This document shows, piece after piece, positions 1-8,771 of a DNA stretch of 64,000 nt. The notes beneath the pieces were generated by a model. That model was not told the DNA's origin. It searched no databases and saw nothing but the letters and a program-made list of their open reading frames with translations. Source of the stretch: HIMB114 sp008638005 (GTDB taxonomy: Bacteria; Pseudomonadota; Alphaproteobacteria; Pelagibacterales; Pelagibacteraceae). The stretch is from contig CP136340.1 in assembly GCA_032681305.1 (NCBI GenBank), positions 186,001 through 250,000 on the forward strand. Reading direction: 5' to 3'. Numbering within the stretch: the stretch's first letter is position 1; the number at the start of each line of letters is the position of its first letter. The position numbers and the translations under genes were made by a program.

Positions 1-995
1 CCATATTTGATATCATTTTTTAAATACATTTTAGCCAATCTTTCATTTATTACAGTAAAAAAAATCATAGCTACATAACCATACTCTTTTAAAATCTTAT
101 ACCCCAGATTTACAATGGGAAATTTGCCAGAATCAGGTTTGGCAAAAGATATTTTTAAGTTTTTAATATTCAATTTCTTTTTGCTATGTATTTTTAGACT
201 ATTGGAAATAGGAATTTCCATTTCGGGTTTATGCATAATTGGAAAATACAAACCATTATTTAATTTTATAATTGCATGAGTGCTTGATGTAGGTTCTATC
301 AAAATTTCAAGTTTTTCTCCTGGTATATTGAATAAAATTTTAGCTTCAAAAAGTTCTAAAATTTTATTTGCTAAATTTGAAGAGTCTATTGTAATTTTTT
401 TACCCATTTTCCAATTTGGATGATTAAGAACTTTTTTTAATTTTTCGTTATATTTGATTTTACTATTAAGCAATGGGCCACCCGAAGCTACTAAATATAT
501 TTTTTCAATTTCATTAATATTTATTTTTTGAAAATTTTCAAAAAAATAATTAATACAATAATGTTCAGAATCAATAGGTATAAGATTGCAACCATATTTT
601 TTTGCCTCTTTTAAAAAAATATGACCTCCGCAAATTATAGTTTCTTTATTTGCTATCAATAAGTTTTTTGCTATTTTCAATAATTTAAAATTAAACTCAA
701 TAGCTTCATAACCTGAAACACCTGAAATAACGTAATCAATTTTTTTTTTATTTTTGTCAAATAAATTTTTTTCTAAAATAATTTTTTTATCATTTGAAAA
801 AATTGATTTATTGAGTTTTTTGTTTGTTAAAATTATTTTTTTTGGATTAAATTTTTTTTCTAAAATTTTTAATTTATAATAATTGTTATGCGCAGAAAGA
901 TATAATAAATTAAATTTTTTTTTATTTTTTTTATAAATATTTAAACTTGTCTTGCCGATAGATCCCGTTGATCCAAAAATCGCTAAAGTATCCAT
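1..995 (-). CDS. dxr: 1-deoxy-D-xylulose 5-phosphate reductoisomerase (partial, C-terminus off the window)
   Basis: The gene converts DXP to 2-C-methyl-D-erythritol 4-phosphate with NADPH, the committed step of the MEP isoprenoid pathway in the cytosol. The ATG at 995 opens a Rossmann GSTGSIG motif at residues 8-14. Further in, I translated a PIDSEH motif (around 570), an ASGGP loop (around 485) and a WKMGKKITIDS stretch (around 400), all typical of DXR. About 331 codons are visible and the frame stays open to base 1, so roughly 60 C-terminal residues are missing. The start overlaps the cdsA stop by 13 bases, which suggests coupled translation in the rpsB-to-dxr operon. Family identity is secure; the absence of a stop is only the window edge. 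Confidence 0.95.
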   Translation of the reverse strand, partial: MDTLAIFGSTGSIGKTSLNIYKKNKKKFNLLYLSAHNNYYKLKILEKKFNPKKIILTNKKLNKSIFSNDKKIILEKNLFDKNKKKIDYVISGVSGYEAIEFNFKLLKIAKNLLIANKETIICGGHIFLKEAKKYGCNLIPIDSEHYCINYFFENFQKININEIEKIYLVASGGPLLNSKIKYNEKLKKVLNHPNWKMGKKITIDSSNLANKILELFEAKILFNIPGEKLEILIEPTSSTHAIIKLNNGLYFPIMHKPEMEIPISNSLKIHSKKKLNIKNLKISFAKPDSGKFPIVNLGYKILKEYGYVAMIFFTVINERLAKMYLKNDIKY

Positions 996-1612
996 GATTT
1001 TGTAATATATATAAATATAGTTAATAGTATCAATCCATCAATTCTATCTAAAAGACCTCCGTGGCCGGGTAGAAAATTTGAAAAATCTTTAATATCACTT
1101 TTTCTTTTGAAGTAAGAAAACAGCATATCTCCTAAAATTACTACTAAAGTACAAATTAATAAAAAATAAAAATTTAAAACTGTTTCATTTGTAAAATTTA
1201 TATTTAAAGATTTTGCATAAAATCCAAAACACTGAACAAATAAAAAACTTCCAACAAAACCAGAGTAGGTTTTGTTTGGGCTAATAATTTTTATTTTTTT
1301 TCCACCAATTAATTTACCAAAAACATAGCCTCCAATGTCTGATAACCAGCTTAATAAAAGTATAAAAATAATTATGTATTTACCATTGTTCAAATTGTAA
1401 ACTTGCAAAGCACACAAAGTAAAGATTATTAATAAAAAAAAGATAAATATTTTTATAATTTTTACTTTAAGTTTTAGTGTTTCGTATACTGCTGGAACAA
1501 TAACGGCTAAAAGAAGTAAATAAAAAAAATAATTATCCAAATAAACTGCAAAAATAACCAACGGCCCTAATAATAATGACGAAAAAAACCTTAATAAAAA
1601 ATTTTTATTCAT
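983..1612 (-). CDS. cdsA: Phosphatidate cytidylyltransferase (CDP-diglyceride synthase)
   Basis: CdsA makes CDP-diacylglycerol from phosphatidate and CTP, the branch point of phospholipid synthesis in the inner membrane. The 209-residue protein is almost entirely hydrophobic, with several membrane segments. It keeps the signature SDIGGYVFGKLIGGKK, a following ISPNKTYSG and the C-terminal PGHGGLLDRIDG that define the family. It is shorter than the usual 260-285 residues, with the loss spread over the N-terminal helices. It lies between uppS (4-base overlap) and dxr (13-base overlap), the standard alphaproteobacterial order, so co-translation is likely. Confidence 0.93.
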   Translation of the reverse strand: MNKNFLLRFFSSLLLGPLVIFAVYLDNYFFYLLLLAVIVPAVYETLKLKVKIIKIFIFFLLIIFTLCALQVYNLNNGKYIIIFILLLSWLSDIGGYVFGKLIGGKKIKIISPNKTYSGFVGSFLFVQCFGFYAKSLNINFTNETVLNFYFLLICTLVVILGDMLFSYFKRKSDIKDFSNFLPGHGGLLDRIDGLILLTIFIYITKSWIL

Positions 1613-2289
1613 GAACCAAAATTTCTTTTTAATTTATTAAATTTTTTTATAATCAAATCCAAGTCCTTTGATCTAAAATCTGGCCACAATTTTTTAATAA
1701 AGAAAATTTCAGTATAGGAACATTGCCACAACAGGAAGTCACTCAATCTTGAATATCCGCCAGTTCTAATTAGTATTTCTGGATCTTTTATTTTTGCGGT
1801 ATACAAATATTTTGCAATATTTTTTTGATTAATTAATTTTTGACTTTTTGCTAGTTCTTTACAAGAGTTAGTGATTTCTTGCTTTGAGCTATAGTTAAAA
1901 GCAATATTCATTAGAAGTTTACTTTTTAACAATTTAGTTTCGTTACTATACTTCTTTAATAAAATCTTAATTTTTTGGGGTAGGTTTTTGTTTTCGCCAA
2001 TAAAATTTAATTTAATCTTTTTTTCTTTAAAAAACTGAATATTTTTTTTTAAATAACTTTCTAAAAGAGCAAATAAATTTTTTATTTCTATTCTACTTCT
2101 TTTTTTTAAATTATCTGATGATAAAGCAAAAAGTGTAATATTATTAATTTTATGTTTAAGGCAATAATTAACAATATTTTTAGTATTTTTTATGCCAAAC
2201 TCATGCCCAATTAATCTACTTTTGTGATTTTTTAAACCCCATCTTCCATTGCCATCCATAATGATAGCAATATGATTTGGTGATTTCAT
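1609..2289 (-). CDS. uppS: Undecaprenyl diphosphate synthase (cis-prenyltransferase)
   Basis: The enzyme extends farnesyl diphosphate with isopentenyl diphosphate to make the C55 lipid carrier used for peptidoglycan and surface glycans. The N-terminal HIAIIMDGNGRWG motif carries the catalytic Asp at residue 12. The C-terminal half shows the RTGGYSRLSDFLLWQ block and the downstream FFIKKLWPDF region typical of UppS. Length (226 aa) is close to the family norm. ATG overlaps the frr stop as ATGA and the 3' end overlaps cdsA by 4 bases. Lysine richness reflects the AT-rich genome. Confidence 0.95.
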   Translation of the reverse strand: MKSPNHIAIIMDGNGRWGLKNHKSRLIGHEFGIKNTKNIVNYCLKHKINNITLFALSSDNLKKRSRIEIKNLFALLESYLKKNIQFFKEKKIKLNFIGENKNLPQKIKILLKKYSNETKLLKSKLLMNIAFNYSSKQEITNSCKELAKSQKLINQKNIAKYLYTAKIKDPEILIRTGGYSRLSDFLLWQCSYTEIFFIKKLWPDFRSKDLDLIIKKFNKLKRNFGS

Positions 2290-2840
2290 ACTTTAAGAAT
2301 TTCTTGCTCTTTTTCTTTGATTTTTAAATCAATTTTTTTAATAAAGTCATCAGTCATTTTTTGAAGTTCGTTCGATAATTTTTTATTTTCATCTTCGCTA
2401 ATTTTTTTTCCCTTTTCCTCATTTTTTAAAAAGTCCATTCCGTTTCTTCTTATGTTTCTAATTGATATTTTAATTTTTTCAGATTGTTGACTAACAATTT
2501 TTGATAATTCTTTTCTTCTTTCTTCGCTTAATTTAGGAATGGGTATTCTTAAAATTTGACCATCTACAATTGGGTTTAAATTAAGCTCACTTTCTCTTAG
2601 GGCTTTTTCACAAAATTTGACGTTATTAGTATCCCAAATTTGAACATTAATAGTTTGGGGGTCTGACACACTCACCGTTCCAATTTGATTAATAGACATG
2701 TTTTGCCCATACACCTCAACTTTTATCAAATCTAGCATTGAGGAATGAGCTCTGCCAGTTCTTATTGTGGATAGATCTTTTTGAAGAGAGTTTAAAGTTT
2801 CCTCCATTTTTTTTTCAAAATTTTTGAGCCTAATATCCAT
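2286..2840 (-). CDS. frr: Ribosome recycling factor
   Basis: RRF splits post-termination ribosomes together with EF-G. The 184-residue protein has the expected length and the hallmark segments LSTIRTGRAHSSMLD near residue 25, VSVSDPQTINVQIWD mid-protein and IPIPKLSEERRKEL followed by a long charged helix. It starts only 2 bases after the tsf stop. In most bacteria pyrH sits between tsf and frr; here there is no room for it. Confidence 0.97.
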   Translation of the reverse strand: MDIRLKNFEKKMEETLNSLQKDLSTIRTGRAHSSMLDLIKVEVYGQNMSINQIGTVSVSDPQTINVQIWDTNNVKFCEKALRESELNLNPIVDGQILRIPIPKLSEERRKELSKIVSQQSEKIKISIRNIRRNGMDFLKNEEKGKKISEDENKKLSNELQKMTDDFIKKIDLKIKEKEQEILKV

Positions 2841-2842
2841 TT

Positions 2843-3745
2843 TTATTTTACTAATGATTTTACTTCTTCACTAAAATCTGCTTTTTCAATCTTTATACCC
2901 TCTCCAACCTTAAATTTGATAAAGTTAATTATTTCAAAGTTATCTGAATTCTGAGAGTTATGCTGATCTATAGCTTTCTCTACTGTAAGATCTTGATCAA
3001 TAACAAAATTTTGTCCAAGCAAAGTATTTTCTGATATGACCTTGTTTAATTTACCAGAGATAATTTTATCTAATATTTCAGGTTTTTTTCCTTTTTTATC
3101 AATTTGCTCGTCTATAATTTTTTTTTCATTTTCTATAAACGATTGATCTAGATCATTTTTATCTAGTGCCAATGGAGACATTGCAGCTATATGCATACAT
3201 ATATTGGTAGCAAGTGTTGTGGAATCATCGTTTTTAGATTTGTACTTTAATACTGCAGCTATTTTTCCACTAACATCATTAGACTTATTATGAATATAAA
3301 ACGCTAAACTTCCATTTTCTTTTGGAATATTTGAAAAACGTCTAAGTTTTATATTCTCACCAATTTTAGCAACTAAATTAACAATACTATCACTAACTTT
3401 GTTTCCATTTAACTCTAAATTATTAAGCTCCTCCAGGCTATTTGCTGATGTGCTTATTTTTGATAGATTATTACAAAAATCTAAAAATTCTTTATTTTTT
3501 GCAACAAAATCAGTTTCGGTATTGATTTCTGTTAATGTCATGCAATTTTTATCTCTTCCAATAATCACAAGACCTTCTGCAGCATCACGAGTACTCTTTT
3601 TAGCAGCTTTTAAAACGCCTTTTTTTCTCAAATAATCTATAGATTTTTCAATATCATTATCATTTTCTTTTAAAGCATTTTTGCAATCTTGCATTCCTGC
3701 ACCTGTTATTTCACGTAGCTCTTTAACTTTCTCAAGCACTGACAT
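2843..3745 (-). CDS. tsf: Translation elongation factor Ts
   Basis: EF-Ts is the nucleotide exchange factor for EF-Tu. The true N-terminus is MSVLEKVKELREITGAGMQD, matching the family start, so I take ATG 3745. A longer frame to 3787 exists but only adds non-homologous residues from within rpsB. An AGGTG Shine-Dalgarno lies just upstream of this ATG, inside the rpsB 3' end. The body shows TETDFVAKNKEF and the NICMHIAAMSPLAL core expected of EF-Ts. The 300-residue length is normal. It overlaps rpsB by 14 bases in a different frame, indicating translational coupling of the two products. Confidence 0.96.
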   Translation of the reverse strand: MSVLEKVKELREITGAGMQDCKNALKENDNDIEKSIDYLRKKGVLKAAKKSTRDAAEGLVIIGRDKNCMTLTEINTETDFVAKNKEFLDFCNNLSKISTSANSLEELNNLELNGNKVSDSIVNLVAKIGENIKLRRFSNIPKENGSLAFYIHNKSNDVSGKIAAVLKYKSKNDDSTTLATNICMHIAAMSPLALDKNDLDQSFIENEKKIIDEQIDKKGKKPEILDKIISGKLNKVISENTLLGQNFVIDQDLTVEKAIDQHNSQNSDNFEIINFIKFKVGEGIKIEKADFSEEVKSLVK

Positions 3746-4538
3746 TTTTTTCACCTGCCTTTTCTGTCTTGCTATCAGGAGCTGCAACTTTAGTTTTATT
3801 CTTATTTTCTTTTTTATTATCGACTATGTCGTTTTCTTTTTCTTCTACTTTTATATTCTTTTTTGCATCTAAAATTGTCTTCTTAATTAAATCACAGTAG
3901 AGATTTATTGCTCTTCTTGCATCATCATTTCCAGGAATTGGGAAGTCAATGTTATCTGGGTCAGAGTTACTATCTAATATACCTATGATTGGAATGCCTA
4001 GTTTTTTTGCTTCAAGGACAGCTAGAGACTCAATGTTTGTATCAATGATAAATATAATGTTTGGTAATTTTTTCATTTCAGAAATACCACCTAAAGATCT
4101 CTCTAGCTTATCTTTCTCGAGATTCATTTTTATTAATTCTTTTTTTGTAAAGCCAGTATCTTCTTCAACTAAATTTTTTTTAATATTTTTAAGTCTTTTA
4201 ATTGAGTTGCTTATAGTGTTCCAGTTTGTAAGCATTCCACCAAGCCATCTAAAATTAACAAAATAATTATCAGTTTCTTTTGCGACCTCAGCAATGAGCT
4301 CTGAAGCTTGTTTTTTTGTAGAAACAAATAAAACTTTACCTCCTGATGATACAGATTTGTGTAGCTCTAAAAGAGCGTTGTTTAAAAGCTCTAAAGTTTT
4401 TGAAAGATCAATTATATGAATTGAATTTTTTTCACCAAAAATATATTTTTTCATCTTTGGGTTCCATCTAAAAGTTTTGTGTCCTAGATGCACACCTGCT
4501 TCAAGCAGTTCTTTAACGGTTATTTTAGGTAAGTTCAT
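3732..4538 (-). CDS. rpsB: 30S ribosomal protein S2
   Basis: S2 is a late-assembling small-subunit protein. The ATG at 4538 gives MNLPKITVKELLEAGVHLGH, the canonical S2 start; an upstream in-frame extension to 4595 lies in the structured leader and is not coding. The start is preceded by an AAGGA Shine-Dalgarno. S2 landmarks include FRWNPKMKKYIFG, FVNFRWLGGMLTNW and GIPIIGILDSNSDPD. The tail after about residue 225 is a lysine-rich extension. It heads the rpsB-tsf-frr-uppS-cdsA-dxr operon and is probably autoregulated through its leader. Confidence 0.97.
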   Translation of the reverse strand: MNLPKITVKELLEAGVHLGHKTFRWNPKMKKYIFGEKNSIHIIDLSKTLELLNNALLELHKSVSSGGKVLFVSTKKQASELIAEVAKETDNYFVNFRWLGGMLTNWNTISNSIKRLKNIKKNLVEEDTGFTKKELIKMNLEKDKLERSLGGISEMKKLPNIIFIIDTNIESLAVLEAKKLGIPIIGILDSNSDPDNIDFPIPGNDDARRAINLYCDLIKKTILDAKKNIKVEEKENDIVDNKKENKNKTKVAAPDSKTEKAGEKNVSA

Positions 4539-4540
4539 TT

Positions 4541-4612
4541 TTTCCTTTCCGGTTATACCTCTAGAGAAACCACTGTTTTTACAGACCGGGGGCAATTAAG
4601 CCATTTTCTCTA
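4541..4612 (-). promoter_or_regulatory. rpsB 5' leader with predicted hairpin domain and pseudoknot
   Basis: Seen directly: on the transcribed strand a 7-bp outer stem pairs 4605-4611 with 4563-4569. Inside it a 4-bp CTGT/ACAG stem pairs 4581-4584 with 4573-4576, closing a 4-base A-rich loop. A CCGGT at 4585-4589 can pair with ACCGG at 4549-4553, forming a pseudoknot whose 3' strand abuts the Shine-Dalgarno of rpsB. This is a local GC-rich patch in an AT-rich genome. S2 autoregulates translation through structured leaders in other bacteria, and I recall structured rpsB leaders being proposed in Pelagibacter and other alphaproteobacteria. Binding of S2 here is inference. Confidence 0.65.
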
Positions 4613-4670
4613 TGTGTTTTTGTTTGATGGGTCTTTTATATAATTAATTATTAAATTCAACGTAAAAATA

Positions 4671-7600
4671 CTAATAAAAAGCCTTAATATTATTTGTTTC
4701 AAACAACTCTAAATCTTCAGGTTTTATATTAAAAGACGAATTTAAACTAAATGAATACTGCTCTTTTTCCTTTGGATTATTAAAGATAATTTTTAATTTA
4801 GACTTTCCATTAGTATCTTTTTTAGAGTTTATTAGATTTAAAGATTCTAAGTTGTCAATTTGAAGCACTAATTTATCGATTATTTTTTTTGTTAAGTCTT
4901 CGATAAAAAAAATATTATCTAAATTTATTCTTTCTATACCTTCTTTATTTTTCTCTTTTTTAGCTATGATTAAAAACGAATTACCAACGACTAGTTTGTT
5001 TCTATTTTCAACTAACTTTTCAGAAAAAATAAACATTTCATACATTGAGTTTAAGTCTACTAATTTAATAATTGCATATGGATTTCCTTTAGCAGTTTTT
5101 TTTTCTTGAATAGAAATCAACGTACCAGCAATCATTGTATCTTTTAATTTTGAATTATTTTTGAAATCTATGTAATTAATTACATTATATTGTTTTAACG
5201 TTTCCAAGTTAGATTTTAATGGATGCTCCCCAACAAAAAATCCAATTGACTCAAATTCTTTTTTAATTTTTTCACTTTTATCCCAATCGTCATAAATAAT
5301 TTTATAATTTTTTTCATTATCATAATTAGAATTTTGACCAAATAACAGATCTTGTTCACCAGATAAAATTTCGTCTGCAGATTTAGACTGCTTAATAAAA
5401 TCTGGAACAGAATTAAATAATTTTTTTCTGTTTTTATCAATTTCATCAAATGAACCTGATTTAATTAAACTTTCTAATTGTAATTTGTTTAAATTTTTAC
5501 TGTTTACTCTACTTAATAGATTTGAAATTGATTTAAATTTACCGTTCTTTTCTCTCTCAATAACTAATTGTGAAATGGCCTCATAGCCCACAGCTTTTAT
5601 TGCAGAAAGTGCATAATATATAGTTTTGTCTCTAGGCAAAAACTCAGCAAATGAATAATTTATATTTGGTGGTCTTATATCGATTTTAAGTCTTTTAAGC
5701 TCTTCATAAAATAGATTTAATTTGTCAGTGTTAGAAAGTTCTGTATTCATTGAGGCGCAAAAAAAATAAATGGGATAATGCGTTTTAAGATATGCTGTTT
5801 GATAAGCTATTAATGCGTAAGCGGCGGCATGACTTTTGTTGAATCCATATTGAGCAAATTTTTCAACTAATTGAAAAATATAATTTGCCTGATCTTTTGA
5901 AATTTCATTATTTATTGCACCTTGTATGAAATCTTTTTTTTGCCTTTCCATTTCTGCAGATTTCTTTTTTCCCATGGCCTTTCTTAAAATGTCTGCTTTA
6001 CTAGCACTAAAACCAGACAAGGCTTGAGCAATCTGCATGACTTGTTCTTGATAAATTATAACTCCATAAGTTTCTCTTAAAATATTTTCTAATTTAGGGT
6101 GCAGATAATCTGGCTTTTCCTTTCCATGCTTTCGATTTATATAGGATGGAATATTTTGCATAGGTCCTGGTCGATAAAGAGCAACTAATGCTATAATGTC
6201 TTCAAATTTATTTGGTTTTAATTGCTTTAGCACCTCTCGCATTCCTGAACTTTCTAATTGAAATATACCCATTGTTTCGCCTGAACCTAATAATTCAAAA
6301 GTTTTTTCATCAAATAAACTAATGGTGCTGATATCAAAATTTGAATTGTCCTTATGAATAAACTCTATTGTTTTTTTTATTACAGTTAGTGTTTTTAAAC
6401 CTAAAAAATCAAATTTAACCAGACCAACATCTTCAGAGGACTTCATATCAAATTGGGTTACAGGTAATGGCAAAGTAGATGATAAATCTTTATACAAAGG
6501 AACGATCTCATCTAAATTTCTATCTCCAATTACTACCCCGGCAGCATGTGTAGCGACATTCCTATATAACCCTTCAAGTTTTAGTGAGAAGTTTATTAAT
6601 TTTTTAATTACAGGATCATTTTTTTCAGCTTCTTGTAACCTTGGTTCAATGGCAATAGACTCCGCTAAAGAAAGGGGTCTAGAGGGATCAAACGGTATCA
6701 TTTTGCATAATTGATCTACTCTTCCATATGGTAAGCCAAGAACTCTGCCAATATCTCTTAAAGCCATACGAGCTTGTAGTTTGCCAAAAGTAATAATCTG
6801 AGCCACTTTATTTGGATATTTATTTTGAACGTACTTAATAACCTCGTCTCTACCCTCCTGACAAAAATCTATATCAAAGTCTGGCATAGAAATTCTATCT
6901 GGATTTAAAAATCTTTCAAAAATCAAACCAAATCTTATGGGGTTTAAATCAGTAATCGATAGACACCAAGCTACTAGAGAACCTGCTCCAGACCCTCTTC
7001 CAGGACCAACTGGTATATTGTTAGATTTTGCCCAATTTATATAATCAGATACAATTAAAAAATATCCTGCAAAATTCATATTGGAAATCACAGAAATTTC
7101 ATAATCTAACCTTTCTTTATAAAGCTTAATAACATTATCTTTATCTTCATTTTGATTTAAGTCAGGTAATATAAATTTTTGTAATCTTTCATTTAAACCT
7201 GCGTGAGCCTTTTCCTTCAAATATTCATTTACATCTCTACCATCTTCAACAAAAGATGGGAGAAGAGGTGAGTTTTTTTTTGGAAAAAAATTAATTTTAT
7301 ATTTAAAGTTTTTATTATTCTCTAATGCGTCGGGTAAATCTTTGAAAAGCTCTAGAAATTCTTCGGTTGATTTTAAATAATGTTCACTAGAATATTTTAA
7401 GCGACTCTTATCATTTACATATGTTTTTTCGCCAACACATAAATATGCATCATGAGCTTCTGCAATATCTTTTTCTAGATAATAAACCTCATTAGTAGCA
7501 ATTAAGGGAAGTTGAAGTTCAGTGCTTATTTTTAATAATTTTTTTTCTAATAAATTTTCGTGATCCTCTTTATGTCTTTGAATTTCAATATAAATATTTT

Positions 7601-8093
7601 TTTTAAAACTCTGCTGAAGTTTTTTGATTTCATTAACACAATACTTGTCTTTATTTAATATAAGTAAATTTGAAAAAAAACTTTTACTACCTCCAATTAA
7701 AATTATTACACCATCTGAATATTGCCTTAAAGAATCTAATTTTATATTTGGTCTTTCGTCATCATGTTTTAAATCAAGATAAGAAATTGAAGATAGTTTT
7801 AATAAATTTTTATAACCTATTTCGTTTCTAGCAAATAAAGCGATAGATCCATAATAAATTTTACTATCAACTATCTGTTTTATAAAAATATTTGTTCCAA
7901 TAATTGGCTGAATACCAGAGTTAGATAATTCTTGCGCAAATTCTAGTGCACCAGATAAATTGGATGTATCACACATTCCAATGGTCGAAATAGAGCGATC
8001 TTTGCAATAATTTGATAGTTTAGAAATTTTAACAGCACCTTCACAAATCGAATATTGGGTATGGATTTTTAAATTTATTATTTCATCAACCAT
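4671..8093 (-). CDS. dnaE: DNA polymerase III alpha subunit
   Basis: This is the catalytic subunit of the replicative polymerase. At 1140 residues it has the usual DnaE1 length. Domains in order are an N-terminal PHP domain (LKIHTQYS at residue 11 onward), the polymerase core with PGRGSGAGSLVAW near residue 363 and the catalytic PDFDIDFCQEGR near residue 403, then the thumb and fingers with FQLESSGMREVL and YGFNKSHAAAYALIAYQTAYLK. An OB-fold and a C-terminal beta-clamp-binding region follow. It is separated from rpsB by about 60 bases that include the rpsB promoter and leader. It starts 3 bases past the lolD stop, so it may be co-transcribed with the lol genes. Confidence 0.97.
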   Translation of the reverse strand: MVDEIINLKIHTQYSICEGAVKISKLSNYCKDRSISTIGMCDTSNLSGALEFAQELSNSGIQPIIGTNIFIKQIVDSKIYYGSIALFARNEIGYKNLLKLSSISYLDLKHDDERPNIKLDSLRQYSDGVIILIGGSKSFFSNLLILNKDKYCVNEIKKLQQSFKKNIYIEIQRHKEDHENLLEKKLLKISTELQLPLIATNEVYYLEKDIAEAHDAYLCVGEKTYVNDKSRLKYSSEHYLKSTEEFLELFKDLPDALENNKNFKYKINFFPKKNSPLLPSFVEDGRDVNEYLKEKAHAGLNERLQKFILPDLNQNEDKDNVIKLYKERLDYEISVISNMNFAGYFLIVSDYINWAKSNNIPVGPGRGSGAGSLVAWCLSITDLNPIRFGLIFERFLNPDRISMPDFDIDFCQEGRDEVIKYVQNKYPNKVAQIITFGKLQARMALRDIGRVLGLPYGRVDQLCKMIPFDPSRPLSLAESIAIEPRLQEAEKNDPVIKKLINFSLKLEGLYRNVATHAAGVVIGDRNLDEIVPLYKDLSSTLPLPVTQFDMKSSEDVGLVKFDFLGLKTLTVIKKTIEFIHKDNSNFDISTISLFDEKTFELLGSGETMGIFQLESSGMREVLKQLKPNKFEDIIALVALYRPGPMQNIPSYINRKHGKEKPDYLHPKLENILRETYGVIIYQEQVMQIAQALSGFSASKADILRKAMGKKKSAEMERQKKDFIQGAINNEISKDQANYIFQLVEKFAQYGFNKSHAAAYALIAYQTAYLKTHYPIYFFCASMNTELSNTDKLNLFYEELKRLKIDIRPPNINYSFAEFLPRDKTIYYALSAIKAVGYEAISQLVIEREKNGKFKSISNLLSRVNSKNLNKLQLESLIKSGSFDEIDKNRKKLFNSVPDFIKQSKSADEILSGEQDLLFGQNSNYDNEKNYKIIYDDWDKSEKIKKEFESIGFFVGEHPLKSNLETLKQYNVINYIDFKNNSKLKDTMIAGTLISIQEKKTAKGNPYAIIKLVDLNSMYEMFIFSEKLVENRNKLVVGNSFLIIAKKEKNKEGIERINLDNIFFIEDLTKKIIDKLVLQIDNLESLNLINSKKDTNGKSKLKIIFNNPKEKEQYSFSLNSSFNIKPEDLELFETNNIKAFY

Positions 8094-8096
8094 TAA

Positions 8097-8771
8097 CTAA
8101 AAATTAACAGTTCTATTTGAAATTGTTAATTCTAAATTAGACTTACTAACAAGAGATCGATTATGAGTTGCGAAAATAACTAAATTATTCTCATCAATAA
8201 TTTCTTTCATTAAATCAAAAACATAACCAGCGTTTTTAATGTCTAGACTGCCAGTTGGCTCATCAGCTAAAATTAATTCAGGATTATTAATCATGCTTCT
8301 AGCTATAGCAACTCTTTGCTGCTCTCCCCCTGACAATTCTTTAGGTAAATGATTAATCCTATTTTCTAAATTCATTTTTCTTAATAATCTTAAAGCATCG
8401 GTTTCTGTTTCATTATTATCATTGCCAGAATATAAAGATGGCAGTATTACATTCTCAATTGCCGTAAGGTCGGAAATCAAATTAAAACTTTGAAAAACTA
8501 TAGAAATATTATTTTTTCTAAAAGTAGATTTTTCATTTTCGTTTTTTTTAAATAAATCTTTGGATTGTTTTAAAAAAAAAGATCCATTATTTGGAGAGTC
8601 TAATAAACATAATATATGTATAAGGGTTGATTTTCCTGATCCTGATGGCCCTGTTAAAGTTACCAGTTGATTAGATTCTAATTTAAAATTTGTGTTTTCA
8701 AAAATAGTAATTTGTTCACCTTTATCATTATAAACTTTACTTAAATTTTTAATTTCTAGAAAATTATTCAT
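8097..8771 (-). CDS. lolD: Lipoprotein-releasing ABC transporter ATPase
   Basis: LolD is the ATPase that powers extraction of outer-membrane-bound lipoproteins by LolC/E and transfer to LolA. It has Walker A GPSGSGKST at residues 41-49, the ABC signature LSGGEQQRVAIARS, Walker B LILADEPTGSLD and the ATHN switch histidine region, all in MacB/LolD-type order. Length (224 aa) is standard. It overlaps lolC by 8 bases, the usual paired arrangement. The adjacent FtsX-like permease makes LolD more likely than FtsE or MacB. Confidence 0.92.
   Translation of the reverse strand: MNNFLEIKNLSKVYNDKGEQITIFENTNFKLESNQLVTLTGPSGSGKSTLIHILCLLDSPNNGSFFLKQSKDLFKKNENEKSTFRKNNISIVFQSFNLISDLTAIENVILPSLYSGNDNNETETDALRLLRKMNLENRINHLPKELSGGEQQRVAIARSMINNPELILADEPTGSLDIKNAGYVFDLMKEIIDENNLVIFATHNRSLVSKSNLELTISNRTVNF

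Noticed and set aside
3732..3745. Apparent frameshift between rpsB and tsf
   Set aside because: Both proteins are complete with canonical ends; it is a 14-base gene overlap.
3399..4266. Plus-strand open frames opposite tsf and rpsB
   Set aside because: They are antisense to well-conserved translation genes, have no family features and follow the codon shadow of the real frames.
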